A model generated the notes under the pieces. That model made no database searches. It saw only the letters and a list, made by a program, of their open reading frames with translations, and was not told the DNA's origin. The position numbers were made by a program, and so were the translations under genes. A stretch of 45,966 bases of DNA from an uncultured Traorella sp. (GTDB lineage: Bacteria > Bacillota_I > Bacilli_A > Erysipelotrichales > Erysipelotrichaceae). Position 1 is the first letter of the stretch. Every line of letters starts with the position of its first letter. The stretch is from assembly GCA_944324265.1 (NCBI GenBank), contig CALUVS010000016.1, positions 1 to 45,966 of the forward strand, in the 5' to 3' direction. Below, piece after piece: positions 7,266-15,756 of the stretch.

Positions 7266-8801
7266 TTAGCCCGCTGAACGTGAAAGAGATTGCGGAATAT
7301 CATTTTCAATCAAAACAACATCATCTTTTTCCATCAATACGCTTGCCAGCTGCAGAGCATTGTGCATCGTATCCACCTGATAAAGAGCATTTTCATCAAA
7401 ACCATGAGCTAAAAGACTTTCATGAATACTTACACAAGGGCCCACCAAGATGACAATGTCACAGATCCCAATCATCTGGCGAGCAAATTCATGACAATAA
7501 TAGTCATGATGAACGCCCAGATCCAAGAAGCCCGGTGTGATCAATAGATGACGATTGGGCATCATGGCTAATACCTGCAGTGCCTTTTCTGCACTGTCCG
7601 GATTGGAATTATAGGCGTTATCAATGCAGACGCCATCATAGAAAGGCTTCAATTCCAAACGATGGGCAATCGGTTTGCATAAAGTCAAAGCATTCTGAAT
7701 CATCAAAGGATCCATCTTTAAGATCAATGCTATACCGATGGCAAATAAACAATTGAGAATATTATGTTCACCTAACAGACTGATAGAACAATCCATTTCT
7801 TCTCCAAAAGCTGTCACATGAAAAGTACTGCCTTTGGCATTGCATCGTATGTCAGAAGCCATAATATCCGCTTGATGATGAATGCCTACACTGACTATTC
7901 TGCACAAAGGATCAATGGGATATTCGCGTATGAACGTATTGTCTGCATTGATCAGTCCAATGCCATCTTGAGGCAATGACTGAATCAGCTGCATTTTTTC
8001 ATGCAGGATATTTTCGATTGTCTTAAATGTGGATAAATGCTGCGGTCCTACTGTAGTGACAATACCGATGGAAGGCTGAATCATCTTAGCAAGATCTTCT
8101 ATTTCATGAAGATGATCCGCACCCATTTCACATAAAAACACTTCATGATGCTTTTGTAAATTTTCTAAGATGGTCCTTGAAATTCCCATTTCGTTATTAT
8201 ACGACAAAGGCGTGCTGCAGCAGCTATATTGATGAGACAAGACCTCATGAATCAGATTTTTGACACTAGTCTTGCCGTAGCTGCCGGTAATGCCGATCTT
8301 CAGACAATCCATTTGTTCCAGGCGTGTTTTTGCTTTCTGCACAATTCTTTTGCGGAAATAGGTTTCTAAAGGCAATGAAAGCTGAATCAATCCAAGAAAA
8401 GCATAGGAATGAAAACCAAACAAAAGGCTGTGAATCAAGATTTCTATCAGCTTCGGAAAGAAGTTCAAAGCAAGCATGATCATCAGATGCAGAAGAAAAG
8501 ACAATGCAAATAAACGAATCATACGTTTGGTAAATTTTAAGGGATATTGTTCTTTCACATTTTGATTGAGCTTAGAAATCAAATAAGTTAACACAAGTGT
8601 TGAAATCAGTTCCAATGATTCTGCCAAGGGAGCACATAAGAAACGATAACTAGCATAAGCCAAAGCCGTTAAAATGGCATAACCGAGTTTCTTTGAAGTG
8701 AAAAACTCCATATAACGATCTTTTTGGTATCGGTTTTGCTGGTAGACAGAAGCATCAAATAAATTCAGAAACAGCTGATTGACCACATAAAAAAGAATCA
8801 T
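7266..8801 (-). CDS. murF: UDP-MurNAc-tripeptide:D-Ala-D-Ala ligase, membrane-anchored MurF
   Basis: 511 residues. The first 160 carry several hydrophobic segments (about 40-60, 65-77, 97-115, 120-145). The Mur-ligase core begins with P-loop KIGITGSYGKTS (168-179), then LSYNNEMGISRT, CEMGADHLHEI and IGIVTTVGPQHLSTF, and ends with the C-terminal domain motif IDNAYNSNPDSAEKAL. It adds the dipeptide D-Ala-D-Ala to the UDP-MurNAc-tripeptide. A soluble MurF is about 450 residues, so the membrane part is an addition I have seen in some Firmicutes. The start overlaps the hydrolase stop by 4 nt and ddl follows 29 nt downstream, which supports MurF over other Mur ligases. Confidence 0.88.
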   Translation of the reverse strand: MILFYVVNQLFLNLFDASVYQQNRYQKDRYMEFFTSKKLGYAILTALAYASYRFLCAPLAESLELISTLVLTYLISKLNQNVKEQYPLKFTKRMIRLFALSFLLHLMIMLALNFFPKLIEILIHSLLFGFHSYAFLGLIQLSLPLETYFRKRIVQKAKTRLEQMDCLKIGITGSYGKTSVKNLIHEVLSHQYSCCSTPLSYNNEMGISRTILENLQKHHEVFLCEMGADHLHEIEDLAKMIQPSIGIVTTVGPQHLSTFKTIENILHEKMQLIQSLPQDGIGLINADNTFIREYPIDPLCRIVSVGIHHQADIMASDIRCNAKGSTFHVTAFGEEMDCSISLLGEHNILNCLFAIGIALILKMDPLMIQNALTLCKPIAHRLELKPFYDGVCIDNAYNSNPDSAEKALQVLAMMPNRHLLITPGFLDLGVHHDYYCHEFARQMIGICDIVILVGPCVSIHESLLAHGFDENALYQVDTMHNALQLASVLMEKDDVVLIENDIPQSLSRSAG

Positions 8802-9481
8802 ACATCGACTCCCAAAAGATACGCCAATACCAAATAAACAAAACGCTCTGTTTCATGGTAATAAGCAAAATGATCTTCATTTTTGAAGATAAACAGCTGT
8901 GCATTGGGCAATTGCTTTTCCATTAATTTGCCCATCCACAAAGGTGTCTGCTGGTCTTTCTCTCCCCAGATCAAACATACCGGAATGGTAATTTCTTTTA
9001 AATGATTGTAAATATCGGCATTGACTGACATGACCAATAGTTTTTTCAAGTATTCATTGGCATTTTGATAATCAATGCTTCCTTTGTTTTTCAGTATTTT
9101 TTTCTTGTGCAGAAAAACACGAAATCTTTTTTCCAATGAAAGCCGATTGCGCAGTCCTGCCGAAGCAGTCAATACCAAAGCTGTCACAGGGTATTTCAAT
9201 GCATAAAATAAGGCCACTCGTCCGCCGAAAGAATGTCCTAATAAGATAGGGTCTTTGATGTCATTTGTTTTGATAAATGCATGCAATGCATCAATATAAT
9301 CTTCAAAGCAAGTAATTTCTGCTTCATCACTTTTCCCAAAGCCAAACAAATCCAATGTCCATACACGATAGGACTGCGACAAAAGCTCTGCCGAAGGTTT
9401 CATCAGATTGGCATTGCATCCCCATCCATGAAGCAGCACCATATCTCTTCCCTCTCCTGCTACAGTGAAATTGATAAACAT
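8798..9481 (-). CDS. Alpha/beta-fold hydrolase
   Basis: 227 residues with a complete alpha/beta hydrolase triad: nucleophile S84 in LLGHSFGGRVA, acid D176 in LIWGEKDQQTP and H204 in NEDHFAYYHE. The oxyanion loop is LLHGWGCNAN. There is no signal peptide, so it is cytoplasmic. The substrate is unknown; family members act as esterases, lactonases or acyl hydrolases. It is the first gene of the operon with murF (4-nt overlap) and ddl. That suggests, but does not show, a link with cell-envelope precursor metabolism. The start follows GGGAGGAACAAA. Confidence 0.85.
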   Translation of the reverse strand: MFINFTVAGEGRDMVLLHGWGCNANLMKPSAELLSQSYRVWTLDLFGFGKSDEAEITCFEDYIDALHAFIKTNDIKDPILLGHSFGGRVALFYALKYPVTALVLTASAGLRNRLSLEKRFRVFLHKKKILKNKGSIDYQNANEYLKKLLVMSVNADIYNHLKEITIPVCLIWGEKDQQTPLWMGKLMEKQLPNAQLFIFKNEDHFAYYHETERFVYLVLAYLLGVDV

Positions 9482-9527
9482 TTTGTTCCTCCCACTGCAT
9501 TGTATGTCGATTTCGCAGATTCTAAAA

Positions 9528-9558
9528 CAAAAAAGCCAAAAGTCTAATGACCTTTGGC
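9528..9558 (-). terminator. Terminator of the two-component operon
   Basis: Read leftwards, GCCAAAGG pairs with CTTTTGGC across the histidine-kinase stop codon and is followed by six T. Confidence 0.75.
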
Positions 9559-10890
9559 AATTCTGAATATTACTCCATCTGTTGTATTTTCACCGGTAAT
9601 TGTATAACCATTGGCTTGTGTAACCTTATAAACAATGGATAAACCAATACCGAACTGACCGCCCTTGCCTTTTTCAAATGGCTTAAACAAGGATTCCAGA
9701 CGATCTTCTGAAATCGTAGGTCCATTGTTATAAATCGTCAATTCATCTTCATCCAGCAAGATCACGATCTTATCTTTAGCATAACGATATGCATTTTCCA
9801 AGATATTTTCCACTGTAATGCGCCATGGTTCACTGGCACCTTTGAAATAAACTTCTTCCAGATCTGTTTCTACCTGAATATCACTTCGCAAAGCAATCAT
9901 CGCCTGCAGTACTTCTTCAATCACACGTTTCATATTGGTTTCTTTTTCACCGGTATTCTGGCTGACCAAATATTCCACACGATTCAGATAAAGCAGTGAA
10001 TATACTTTCTTTTCCAATCTTTCTGCATTGTTGATGATGACATCCACACTCTTTTCCAATGTACCGTATGGATATACCCCATCTTTGATGCTTTCTCCAT
10101 AGCTCTTGATGGTCGCAATCGGTGTCTTCAGATCATGAGAAATGTTATGGATCATTTCTTCTTTAGTCTTTTCCTGTCTTTCCAATTCCTGCCGCATTTC
10201 AACAATGGCATCTGCCAATTCGCCGATTTCATCATTGCGGTTGACATTCAATGTTGCATTTTCTCCCAAACGTATTTTTTCAATATAATTTCGGATCTGA
10301 TTCAATGGATGAATCAAATAAGCAACCCAAAGCATCAATACAATAAAGAATAAACCTACAACCATCACAGTAACATTGACGACTGTTCCCAATAAGGTTT
10401 CACGATAATTCAAACGGAATTCATTCGTGACAACTGTGACTACTGCAAAATCATCACTTAAGATATTGATGGCATAATAAGCCGTTACATTGCCTTCTGT
10501 ATAACTGTAATGATCAACTTTGATATTCTGATTGATCTGATTGTACATGTTCATTGAAATATTATCAGAAAGTTTCGGCAGATTATTGAACTGCTCGCTG
10601 GCAATAGAATAATTGCCATCTTCTGTATAAAATACGTTATAGATCACAGAAGTATCATGATTCTGAAAGGACATGATATCCTGAGGATCCATATTGGAAC
10701 GATAAAGACTGCCAATCATTTCCTGATTGCGGTCAATGACCATATACATCTGTTCTTCGACAAATTCATCGACCTGACTGGTCAGAAATACAAAGAAGAA
10801 AGAAGCAAAGAATGTGATAAATACGAATATCAGAACAAATAGCTGCTGAGAAAGTGAAAGATTTTTCACCCATTCCTTAACTTTTCTCAT
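9544..10890 (-). CDS. Sensor histidine kinase (CssS-like)
   Basis: 448 residues. TM1 spans about 16-37 and TM2 about 167-193, bracketing an extracellular sensor of about 130 residues. Then come a HAMP linker, the DHp H-box NISHDLKTPIATIKS (phospho-accepting H252), and an ATPase domain with N-box ENILENAYRYA and a G-box GKGGQFGIGLSIVYK. It should sense an envelope signal and phosphorylate the response regulator whose stop lies 3 nt upstream of its start. The partner resembles CssR of Bacillus subtilis, whose kinase responds to misfolded secreted protein. A similar role is inferred, not shown; no protease gene sits beside it. Confidence 0.9.
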   Translation of the reverse strand: MRKVKEWVKNLSLSQQLFVLIFVFITFFASFFFVFLTSQVDEFVEEQMYMVIDRNQEMIGSLYRSNMDPQDIMSFQNHDTSVIYNVFYTEDGNYSIASEQFNNLPKLSDNISMNMYNQINQNIKVDHYSYTEGNVTAYYAINILSDDFAVVTVVTNEFRLNYRETLLGTVVNVTVMVVGLFFIVLMLWVAYLIHPLNQIRNYIEKIRLGENATLNVNRNDEIGELADAIVEMRQELERQEKTKEEMIHNISHDLKTPIATIKSYGESIKDGVYPYGTLEKSVDVIINNAERLEKKVYSLLYLNRVEYLVSQNTGEKETNMKRVIEEVLQAMIALRSDIQVETDLEEVYFKGASEPWRITVENILENAYRYAKDKIVILLDEDELTIYNNGPTISEDRLESLFKPFEKGKGGQFGIGLSIVYKVTQANGYTITGENTTDGVIFRIAKGH

Positions 10891-10893
10891 ATT

Positions 10894-11553
10894 CTATCCA
10901 AGTCGATATCCATAACCGTAAATTGTATGTATATTCAGTTTCGGCAGTTTCTTTCTCAAACGGCGCAGCGTATCATCCACGACACGGTCACTGCCAAAAT
11001 AATTATCCTCCCATACTAATTCCAGTATTTTTTCACGAGAAAAAGCCGTGCCTTTATTGCGGATAAACATCATTAATAAATCAAATTCTTTGGTAGTCAG
11101 ATCAATTTCCTGATCATTGTCAAATACCTTGCGCTGTTCTTCATCCAATTCATAGGAATCAATCTGAATGTGTGTATTTTCTGTCTTATAAGTACGCTTG
11201 ATGACATTATTGACGCGCAGCACAAGCTCTTTTGGTGAGAATGGCTTTGTAATGTAATCATCACTGCCTTTTTCAAGTCCAATGATACGGTCAAATTCTT
11301 TGTCACGGGCAGACATGAAGATGACCGGAACATCTCGGCCCTGCAGACGAATTTCTTCAATCAAATCAAAACCGCTCTTATCATCCAGCATGATATCCAA
11401 GATCCATAAGTGAACATCGTCATCCACTGTATGCATGCTCGCCTGTTCATAAGTATAATAAGAACGAACTTCATATCCTTCCTTTTCAAGATAACGTTTG
11501 ACTAATTCATTTAAATCTTTTTCATCTTCTACTACACATATTACTTTTTTCAT
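10894..11553 (-). CDS. OmpR-family response regulator (CssR-like)
   Basis: 219 residues. The receiver domain has acidic pocket VVEDEKD, phospho-acceptor D53 in LWILDIMLDD, and switch residues in IFMSARDKEF and DDYITKPFSP. A C-terminal winged helix follows (LTTKEFDLLMMFIRNKG, DNYFGSDRVVDDTLRRLRKK, TIYGYGYRLG). From memory, LWILDIML, SARD and the FGxDRVVDD stretch match B. subtilis CssR, regulator of the secretion-stress proteases HtrA/HtrB. The start follows GAGGTGATCTC, and an extended -10 lies upstream at 11578-11586. It forms a two-gene operon with the kinase. Confidence 0.92.
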   Translation of the reverse strand: MKKVICVVEDEKDLNELVKRYLEKEGYEVRSYYTYEQASMHTVDDDVHLWILDIMLDDKSGFDLIEEIRLQGRDVPVIFMSARDKEFDRIIGLEKGSDDYITKPFSPKELVLRVNNVIKRTYKTENTHIQIDSYELDEEQRKVFDNDQEIDLTTKEFDLLMMFIRNKGTAFSREKILELVWEDNYFGSDRVVDDTLRRLRKKLPKLNIHTIYGYGYRLG

Positions 11554-11577
11554 GAGATCACCTCTATCACAACATCT

Positions 11578-11586
11578 ATTGTAACA
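11578..11586 (-). promoter_or_regulatory. Extended -10 promoter of the two-component operon
   Basis: TGTTACAAT reading leftwards, 25 nt before the response-regulator start. There is no strong -35. Confidence 0.55.
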
Positions 11587-11595
11587 TGTTTGAAT

Positions 11596-11627
11596 AAAAA
11601 TAAAAGGACTTGATTTAAAGTCCTTTT
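11596..11627 (-). terminator. Terminator of the cdaA-cdaR-glmM operon
   Basis: Read leftwards, AAAAGGACT pairs with AGTCCTTTT (9 bp, 8-nt loop) followed by ATTTTTA. It overlaps the end of glmM. Confidence 0.85.
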
Positions 11628-12949
11628 GATTTTACAAAATTTACGACTCTGTTAACATATTTCTCACAAAGTTCATCGCTTTTGGCTTCAACCATGACAC
11701 GAAGCAATGGTTCTGTTCCGCTTGGACGAACCAAGATACGGCCTTCATCCCCCAGCTCATTTTTGACTTCTTCAATGACCTGAAGTACTTCTGCATCATG
11801 AAGCACTGTTTCCTTATCATTGACGCGTACATTGATAAGAAGCTGCGGATAAATATAAAGATCTTCGCCCAATTGTTTCAAAGACATCTGCTTTTCAACC
11901 ATGACACGGCACAGCTGCAATGCTGTAAATAAGCCGTCACCGGTATTCTGATAGTCTTTAAAAATAATATGACCGCTTTGTTCACCGCCGATCTTGTAGT
12001 CATTGGCTTCCATGCTTTCAAAAACATATTTATCGCCGACAGCAGTCTGAACACTTTGAATGCCATTGGCTTCAAACGCTTTATATAGACCTAAATTGGC
12101 CATGACGGTTGTCACGACAACATTGTCTTTCAATGTATTTTTTTCTTTCATGTATTTGCCGAGAATATGAAGAATATAATCACCATTGATCAAATTTCCT
12201 TCTTCATCAACGGCAATCAGACGATCGGCATCCCCATCAAAGGCAAAGCCCACATGATAAACGCCCTCTCTCATTAAATCCTGCAGCCTTTCCGGATGAG
12301 TAGAGCCGCATTTTAAATTGATATTGACTCCATTTGGTTCACCGTGAAGCACTTCTACAGTAGCGCCTAATTCACTTAAGCACTCCACAGCGGTGCTTGT
12401 GGCACTGCCGTTCGCCAGATCCAAAGCAATCTTCATACCGCTTAAATCAATCGGATTGACCTGTTTCAGCCATGAAATATACAGCTGCAGGCCATCCTCA
12501 AACGGAATCATGCGTCCGATCTTATCATCCAGCACGGCCGGAATTTCTTCTTCACTGTCCAAATAAGCTTCAATCGCTTCTTCAACTTCCGCATCCATTT
12601 TCTTTCCTTCGCCATTGAACAGCTTGATGCCATTGTCATAGTAAGGGTTATGAGAAGCACTGACCATGATACCGCAGTCAAAGTTTTCTTCCTGAATCAA
12701 GAAGCTGACACTTGGTGTCGGACAGACCCCCAGCAGATAGACAGAAGCTCCTGTCGATGTGGCACCGGCTGCCAGTCCCATTTCAAACATGGAACTGGAC
12801 AGACGTGTATCCTTGCCAATCAAAATTCGTGCATGTCTTTCCTGACCGAAATAATGGCCAAGAAAGGCTCCTATACGGATTGCTTTATCCAGACATAAGG
12901 TATCGTTTGCACGTCCGCGATAACCGTCTGTTCCAAAATATTTTCCCAT
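11615..12949 (-). CDS. glmM: Phosphoglucosamine mutase GlmM
   Basis: 444 residues, the standard length. It begins MGKYFGTDGYRGRAN. The active phosphoserine is S99 in MVSASHNPYYDNG, the Mg2+ loop is FAFDGDADRL, the sugar-binding loop is GGEQSGHIIF, and the phosphate-binding loop is RPSGTEPLLRV. It interconverts glucosamine-6-phosphate and glucosamine-1-phosphate, feeding UDP-GlcNAc synthesis. It is the third gene after cdaA and cdaR. In related Firmicutes GlmM binds and inhibits CdaA, so the operon couples wall precursor supply with c-di-AMP level. The 6-nt gap to cdaR indicates co-transcription. Confidence 0.97.
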   Translation of the reverse strand: MGKYFGTDGYRGRANDTLCLDKAIRIGAFLGHYFGQERHARILIGKDTRLSSSMFEMGLAAGATSTGASVYLLGVCPTPSVSFLIQEENFDCGIMVSASHNPYYDNGIKLFNGEGKKMDAEVEEAIEAYLDSEEEIPAVLDDKIGRMIPFEDGLQLYISWLKQVNPIDLSGMKIALDLANGSATSTAVECLSELGATVEVLHGEPNGVNINLKCGSTHPERLQDLMREGVYHVGFAFDGDADRLIAVDEEGNLINGDYILHILGKYMKEKNTLKDNVVVTTVMANLGLYKAFEANGIQSVQTAVGDKYVFESMEANDYKIGGEQSGHIIFKDYQNTGDGLFTALQLCRVMVEKQMSLKQLGEDLYIYPQLLINVRVNDKETVLHDAEVLQVIEEVKNELGDEGRILVRPSGTEPLLRVMVEAKSDELCEKYVNRVVNFVKSKGL

Positions 12950-12955
12950 AATTGC

Positions 12956-14329
12956 CTACCTTGTGACATTGATCTTCACAGTTGCACGGTCAATGCTGTA
13001 CTGAAGCATTGGATTTGGACCTTCGACATGCAATGGCATATCAATCGTACCGCTGCTTCCTTCCGGAATTTCAGTTAAATCAATATAAACGGAAATACCG
13101 CTTCCATCCTCTTCTTCCAGCATTTCGGCAGCTCCCTGCACTAAGACATCAATGTTATTCAATTCTGATTCATCAATTGTAATTCGATATTCATTTGTAT
13201 TGTTGCGATAAGAAATCAAGACATCTTCAATAGTCTTTTCTTCCATATCTCCCAATGTCATCGTAATTGAAACGCTCTGTACACTTGCTTTGCGGACACC
13301 GCTTGGCAGATTGATCGGCATAACTACCGTATTGACATCCTGCGTAAATCTTCCGACCGGAATACGGACATCAATCGAATTGATCTGATCCAGCACTTCC
13401 TGTGAACCCCAGATCGTCACAGCCGAATGATCAATCGAATAAGAAGCAATGGCTCGATTATTCGGAATCGTTTCATACGGAATGACATTGATCGGTACAT
13501 CCTTGCTTGGCTGAGTAACTCCGACTGTAACAACAACACGTTCAGGCACGATATCCACATTGATGCGATCCCCTTGTTGGTTATAAGCAGCCAAAGGTGC
13601 CTCAATCGTGAAATCTCCTTCTACATTTGTTACATCGATGAGTGCCTTTACAGAAGCAATGGAATTCAAAGTCTGTTCAGAAGCACGTACGATCACACTG
13701 TCTGTTTCAAATTCAGGAATTCCCAATGAATTGATCTGATCCATTCGATTTGTATTAATGAAATCATAACCAATCGTAAATTCTCTTGAAATCTTCTTGG
13801 AAATTGTTACGGTAACAGTACTTGGTTCAATGACAGAACGCACACGGCTGGATAAGCCTACTGCTTTTAATTCCACCTGATGAATTCCTTCTCCCAAGCC
13901 TGTCAGATCAGCTACTACCTGCTGATTTTCAGCACTGGCCAATGTAATTTCACTGGCATCTCCGATAATATTCAAAGTAACTGTTTCCGGCAGCCCGCTG
14001 ACCTCATAGACAGAAGTATTGACTTCTGTCGTCAAAGGAAGATCCTCAAAAGTCTTGGCACTGCTGGCCGCATTCATAATAGACAAACTATTGACAGAGT
14101 TAACAGCAATATACAATACGATTGCCATCAGCAATGTCACAACACTGGCATATCGCTGATTAAAAAGCAATTTATCAAACCAGCCGGAAAACCAGCGGAA
14201 AGCTTTTAAGATGGTTGATTCAATGGTCGCATAAGATTTAGCAATCTTTTTGCTTTGTTCGGCAATGGTCTTCGCTAACTCAACCTTATTTTCATCAACT
14301 TTTTTCTGGGAATCTTTTCTTTTTGCCAT
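12956..14329 (-). CDS. cdaR: CdaR, YbbR-domain regulator of CdaA
   Basis: 457 residues. There is a long basic cytoplasmic N-terminus (1-55), one membrane helix at about 61-80 (ASVVTLLMAIVLYIAV), then an extracellular part made of repeated YbbR domains. Their shared pattern can be seen around residues 105, 185, 275 and 365 (SEITLASAENQQV, DSVIVRASEQTLNSI, SAVTIWGSQEVLDQI, NIDVLVQGAAEMLEE). CdaR binds the membrane enzyme CdaA and tunes c-di-AMP production. The start overlaps the cdaA stop by one base and glmM follows, the conserved Firmicutes order. Confidence 0.92.
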   Translation of the reverse strand: MAKRKDSQKKVDENKVELAKTIAEQSKKIAKSYATIESTILKAFRWFSGWFDKLLFNQRYASVVTLLMAIVLYIAVNSVNSLSIMNAASSAKTFEDLPLTTEVNTSVYEVSGLPETVTLNIIGDASEITLASAENQQVVADLTGLGEGIHQVELKAVGLSSRVRSVIEPSTVTVTISKKISREFTIGYDFINTNRMDQINSLGIPEFETDSVIVRASEQTLNSIASVKALIDVTNVEGDFTIEAPLAAYNQQGDRINVDIVPERVVVTVGVTQPSKDVPINVIPYETIPNNRAIASYSIDHSAVTIWGSQEVLDQINSIDVRIPVGRFTQDVNTVVMPINLPSGVRKASVQSVSITMTLGDMEEKTIEDVLISYRNNTNEYRITIDESELNNIDVLVQGAAEMLEEEDGSGISVYIDLTEIPEGSSGTIDMPLHVEGPNPMLQYSIDRATVKINVTR

Positions 14330-15504
14330 TACTCTTCACTTCCCTTCTTGTCTTCTACAAATACGATCTCTTCAGCGACTTCAGATGGTTCATCATGAAA
14401 TGTTCCGATAATAGCATCCAATTTGCCGTCACTGCTTAATTCCGCTGTTTCTGCAGGAGTTTCTTTCACAGTTTCTTGCTCGGCAGTTTCTTTCTTAGTC
14501 GTTCTTCGTTTTCTTTTGGTCGGTGCAGTCTTTTCTTTTTCAATGACCTTTTCATTCAAGGTTTCCATTTCAGTCGGATCGACCTTATGCTTGCTGTACT
14601 TCTTTACAGATTTTTTCATCAAATGAGCTGTAATACGAGGACCTTTGTGTTTTTCACTTTCTTTCCCCTGTTCAAATTCAACTTCATCCAAATTTGTTTT
14701 TTCAACTTGTTTATTTCCTTCCACAACATTTTCTGTCTGGCAGATAACTTTCATCAGATAATTGCGCAGTCCTTCCGGTGTCATGACCTGCAGACGTCCG
14801 CCTTCTGCCACACTGATTGTTCCGGTTTCTTCACTGACAACAATGGAAATCGAGTCCGTGATTTCAGAAATACCGATAGCGGCACGATGTCTTGCCCCGT
14901 AAGAAGATGGGAAATCAAATGTTGTCGGCGGAAAATAAGCAGAAGCACAGGCAATCTGATCCCCCTGAATAATCACAGCCCCATCATGCAATGGAGTTCC
15001 AGGCACAAAGATAGAACATAAAAGCTCACTGGTCACAATAGAATTCATTTTTGTACCTGTCTTGATAAAGTCACTCAAAGAATGACTTTGTTCCAAAGAA
15101 ATTAAAGCTCCTGTCTGAGTCTTTGACAATTCAGCTGCTGCTTTGACCAATTCATCTACTAATTTTTCACGTTCATTTACAGTTAATGTACTGATTCTTG
15201 AAAACAGATTTGTTTTCCCAATCTTTTCAAGCATACCGCGGATTTCCGGCGAGAACAAAATGATCAGCGCCAAAGGTCCCCATTGAATAAACAAACCTGC
15301 CAACAAACCAATTGTTTCCAGATTAAAGATATTGGCGATTGCTTGAATCAGGATAATAACAATAATACCCTTGAAAATTTGAATCGTTCGTGAATTATTA
15401 CGTACGATCTTTAATATAAAATACAGAACTACCCAAGTACAGATGATATCCACAACTGCACGAAGCAATTCCAGCAAAGTTGTAAGATTCAAGTAATTAA
15501 TCAT
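14329..15504 (-). CDS. cdaA: Diadenylate cyclase CdaA with a long charged C-terminal extension
   Basis: 391 residues from the ATG at 15504 behind AAAGGAGTTTTTT; the in-frame ATG seven codons upstream lacks a site. Three membrane helices lie in residues 8-85. The DAC domain follows, with catalytic motifs DGA (174-176, in PLHDGAVIIQG) and RHR (205-207, in SYGARHRAAIG). It condenses two ATP to cyclic di-AMP, which governs potassium and osmotic balance and wall homeostasis. B. subtilis CdaA ends near 273 residues. Here about 125 extra residues rich in Lys, Glu and Thr follow, including EKTAPTKRKRRTTKKE. They look disordered, and their role is unknown. Confidence 0.96.
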   Translation of the reverse strand: MINYLNLTTLLELLRAVVDIICTWVVLYFILKIVRNNSRTIQIFKGIIVIILIQAIANIFNLETIGLLAGLFIQWGPLALIILFSPEIRGMLEKIGKTNLFSRISTLTVNEREKLVDELVKAAAELSKTQTGALISLEQSHSLSDFIKTGTKMNSIVTSELLCSIFVPGTPLHDGAVIIQGDQIACASAYFPPTTFDFPSSYGARHRAAIGISEITDSISIVVSEETGTISVAEGGRLQVMTPEGLRNYLMKVICQTENVVEGNKQVEKTNLDEVEFEQGKESEKHKGPRITAHLMKKSVKKYSKHKVDPTEMETLNEKVIEKEKTAPTKRKRRTTKKETAEQETVKETPAETAELSSDGKLDAIIGTFHDEPSEVAEEIVFVEDKKGSEE

Positions 15505-15526
15505 AAAAAACTCCTTTCGCTTCATT

Positions 15527-15535
15527 ATTATAACA
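15527..15535 (-). promoter_or_regulatory. Extended -10 promoter of cdaA-cdaR-glmM
   Basis: TGTTATAAT reading leftwards, 22 nt before the cdaA start. The -35 is weak. Confidence 0.65.
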
Positions 15536-15586
15536 CGTCGGCATATCTTAGAAAAGGTTCAATCAAATTTGACATGCTTGAAAAAA

Positions 15587-15616
15587 TGAAAAAAACAGTG
15601 GTTTTCACTGTTTCTT
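15587..15616 (-). terminator. Terminator between the sigI-rsgI region and cdaA
   Basis: Read leftwards, AAACAGTG and CCACTGTTT pair around a short A-rich loop, followed by a T run. It ends either the rsgI transcript or the short RNA proposed at 15590-15712. Confidence 0.75.
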
Positions 15617-15712
15617 TCATAGAATAACCATTTTTCTCTTCCTCTTAACATCCAGCCTTCCCCAACTGAACATCTGAGTTTGAAAGGTGCCCTTATCACC
15701 TTCATTATAAGA
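15590..15712 (-). ncRNA. Candidate short RNA between rsgI and cdaA
   Basis: The 250-nt gap holds a possible promoter (15714-15742) and a strong terminator (15587-15616), with about 120 nt between them. That stretch contains a stem AAGGTG/CACCTT and a G-rich segment around GTTGGGGAAGGCTGG. No plausible coding frame with a ribosome-binding site is present. I do not recognise a known riboswitch class. It could equally be the untranslated tail of the sigI-rsgI transcript. Confidence 0.3.
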
Positions 15713-15713
15713 A

Positions 15714-15742
15714 TACGAATTCCAAAATTCATTTTTGGGGGT
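15714..15742 (-). promoter_or_regulatory. Possible SigI-type promoter
   Basis: Read leftwards, ACCCCC followed by an A tract (15742-15732), then CGTA (15717-15714) after a 19-nt spacer. From memory, SigI promoters carry ACCCCC with an A tract at -35 and CGWA at -10. The spacing may be long for a true match. Confidence 0.3.
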
Positions 15743-15756
15743 AGAAACAAATTTTT

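Noticed and set aside
9281-9547. 88-codon plus-strand frame over the hydrolase start
   Set aside because: Shadow of the hydrolase gene and its upstream region.
14476-15021. Plus-strand frame of 181 codons opposite cdaA
   Set aside because: Antisense to clear cdaA motifs; biased composition, no ribosome-binding site.
15559-15750. 63-codon minus-strand frame between rsgI and cdaA
   Set aside because: It spans the terminator hairpin and has no ribosome-binding site; better seen as untranslated RNA.
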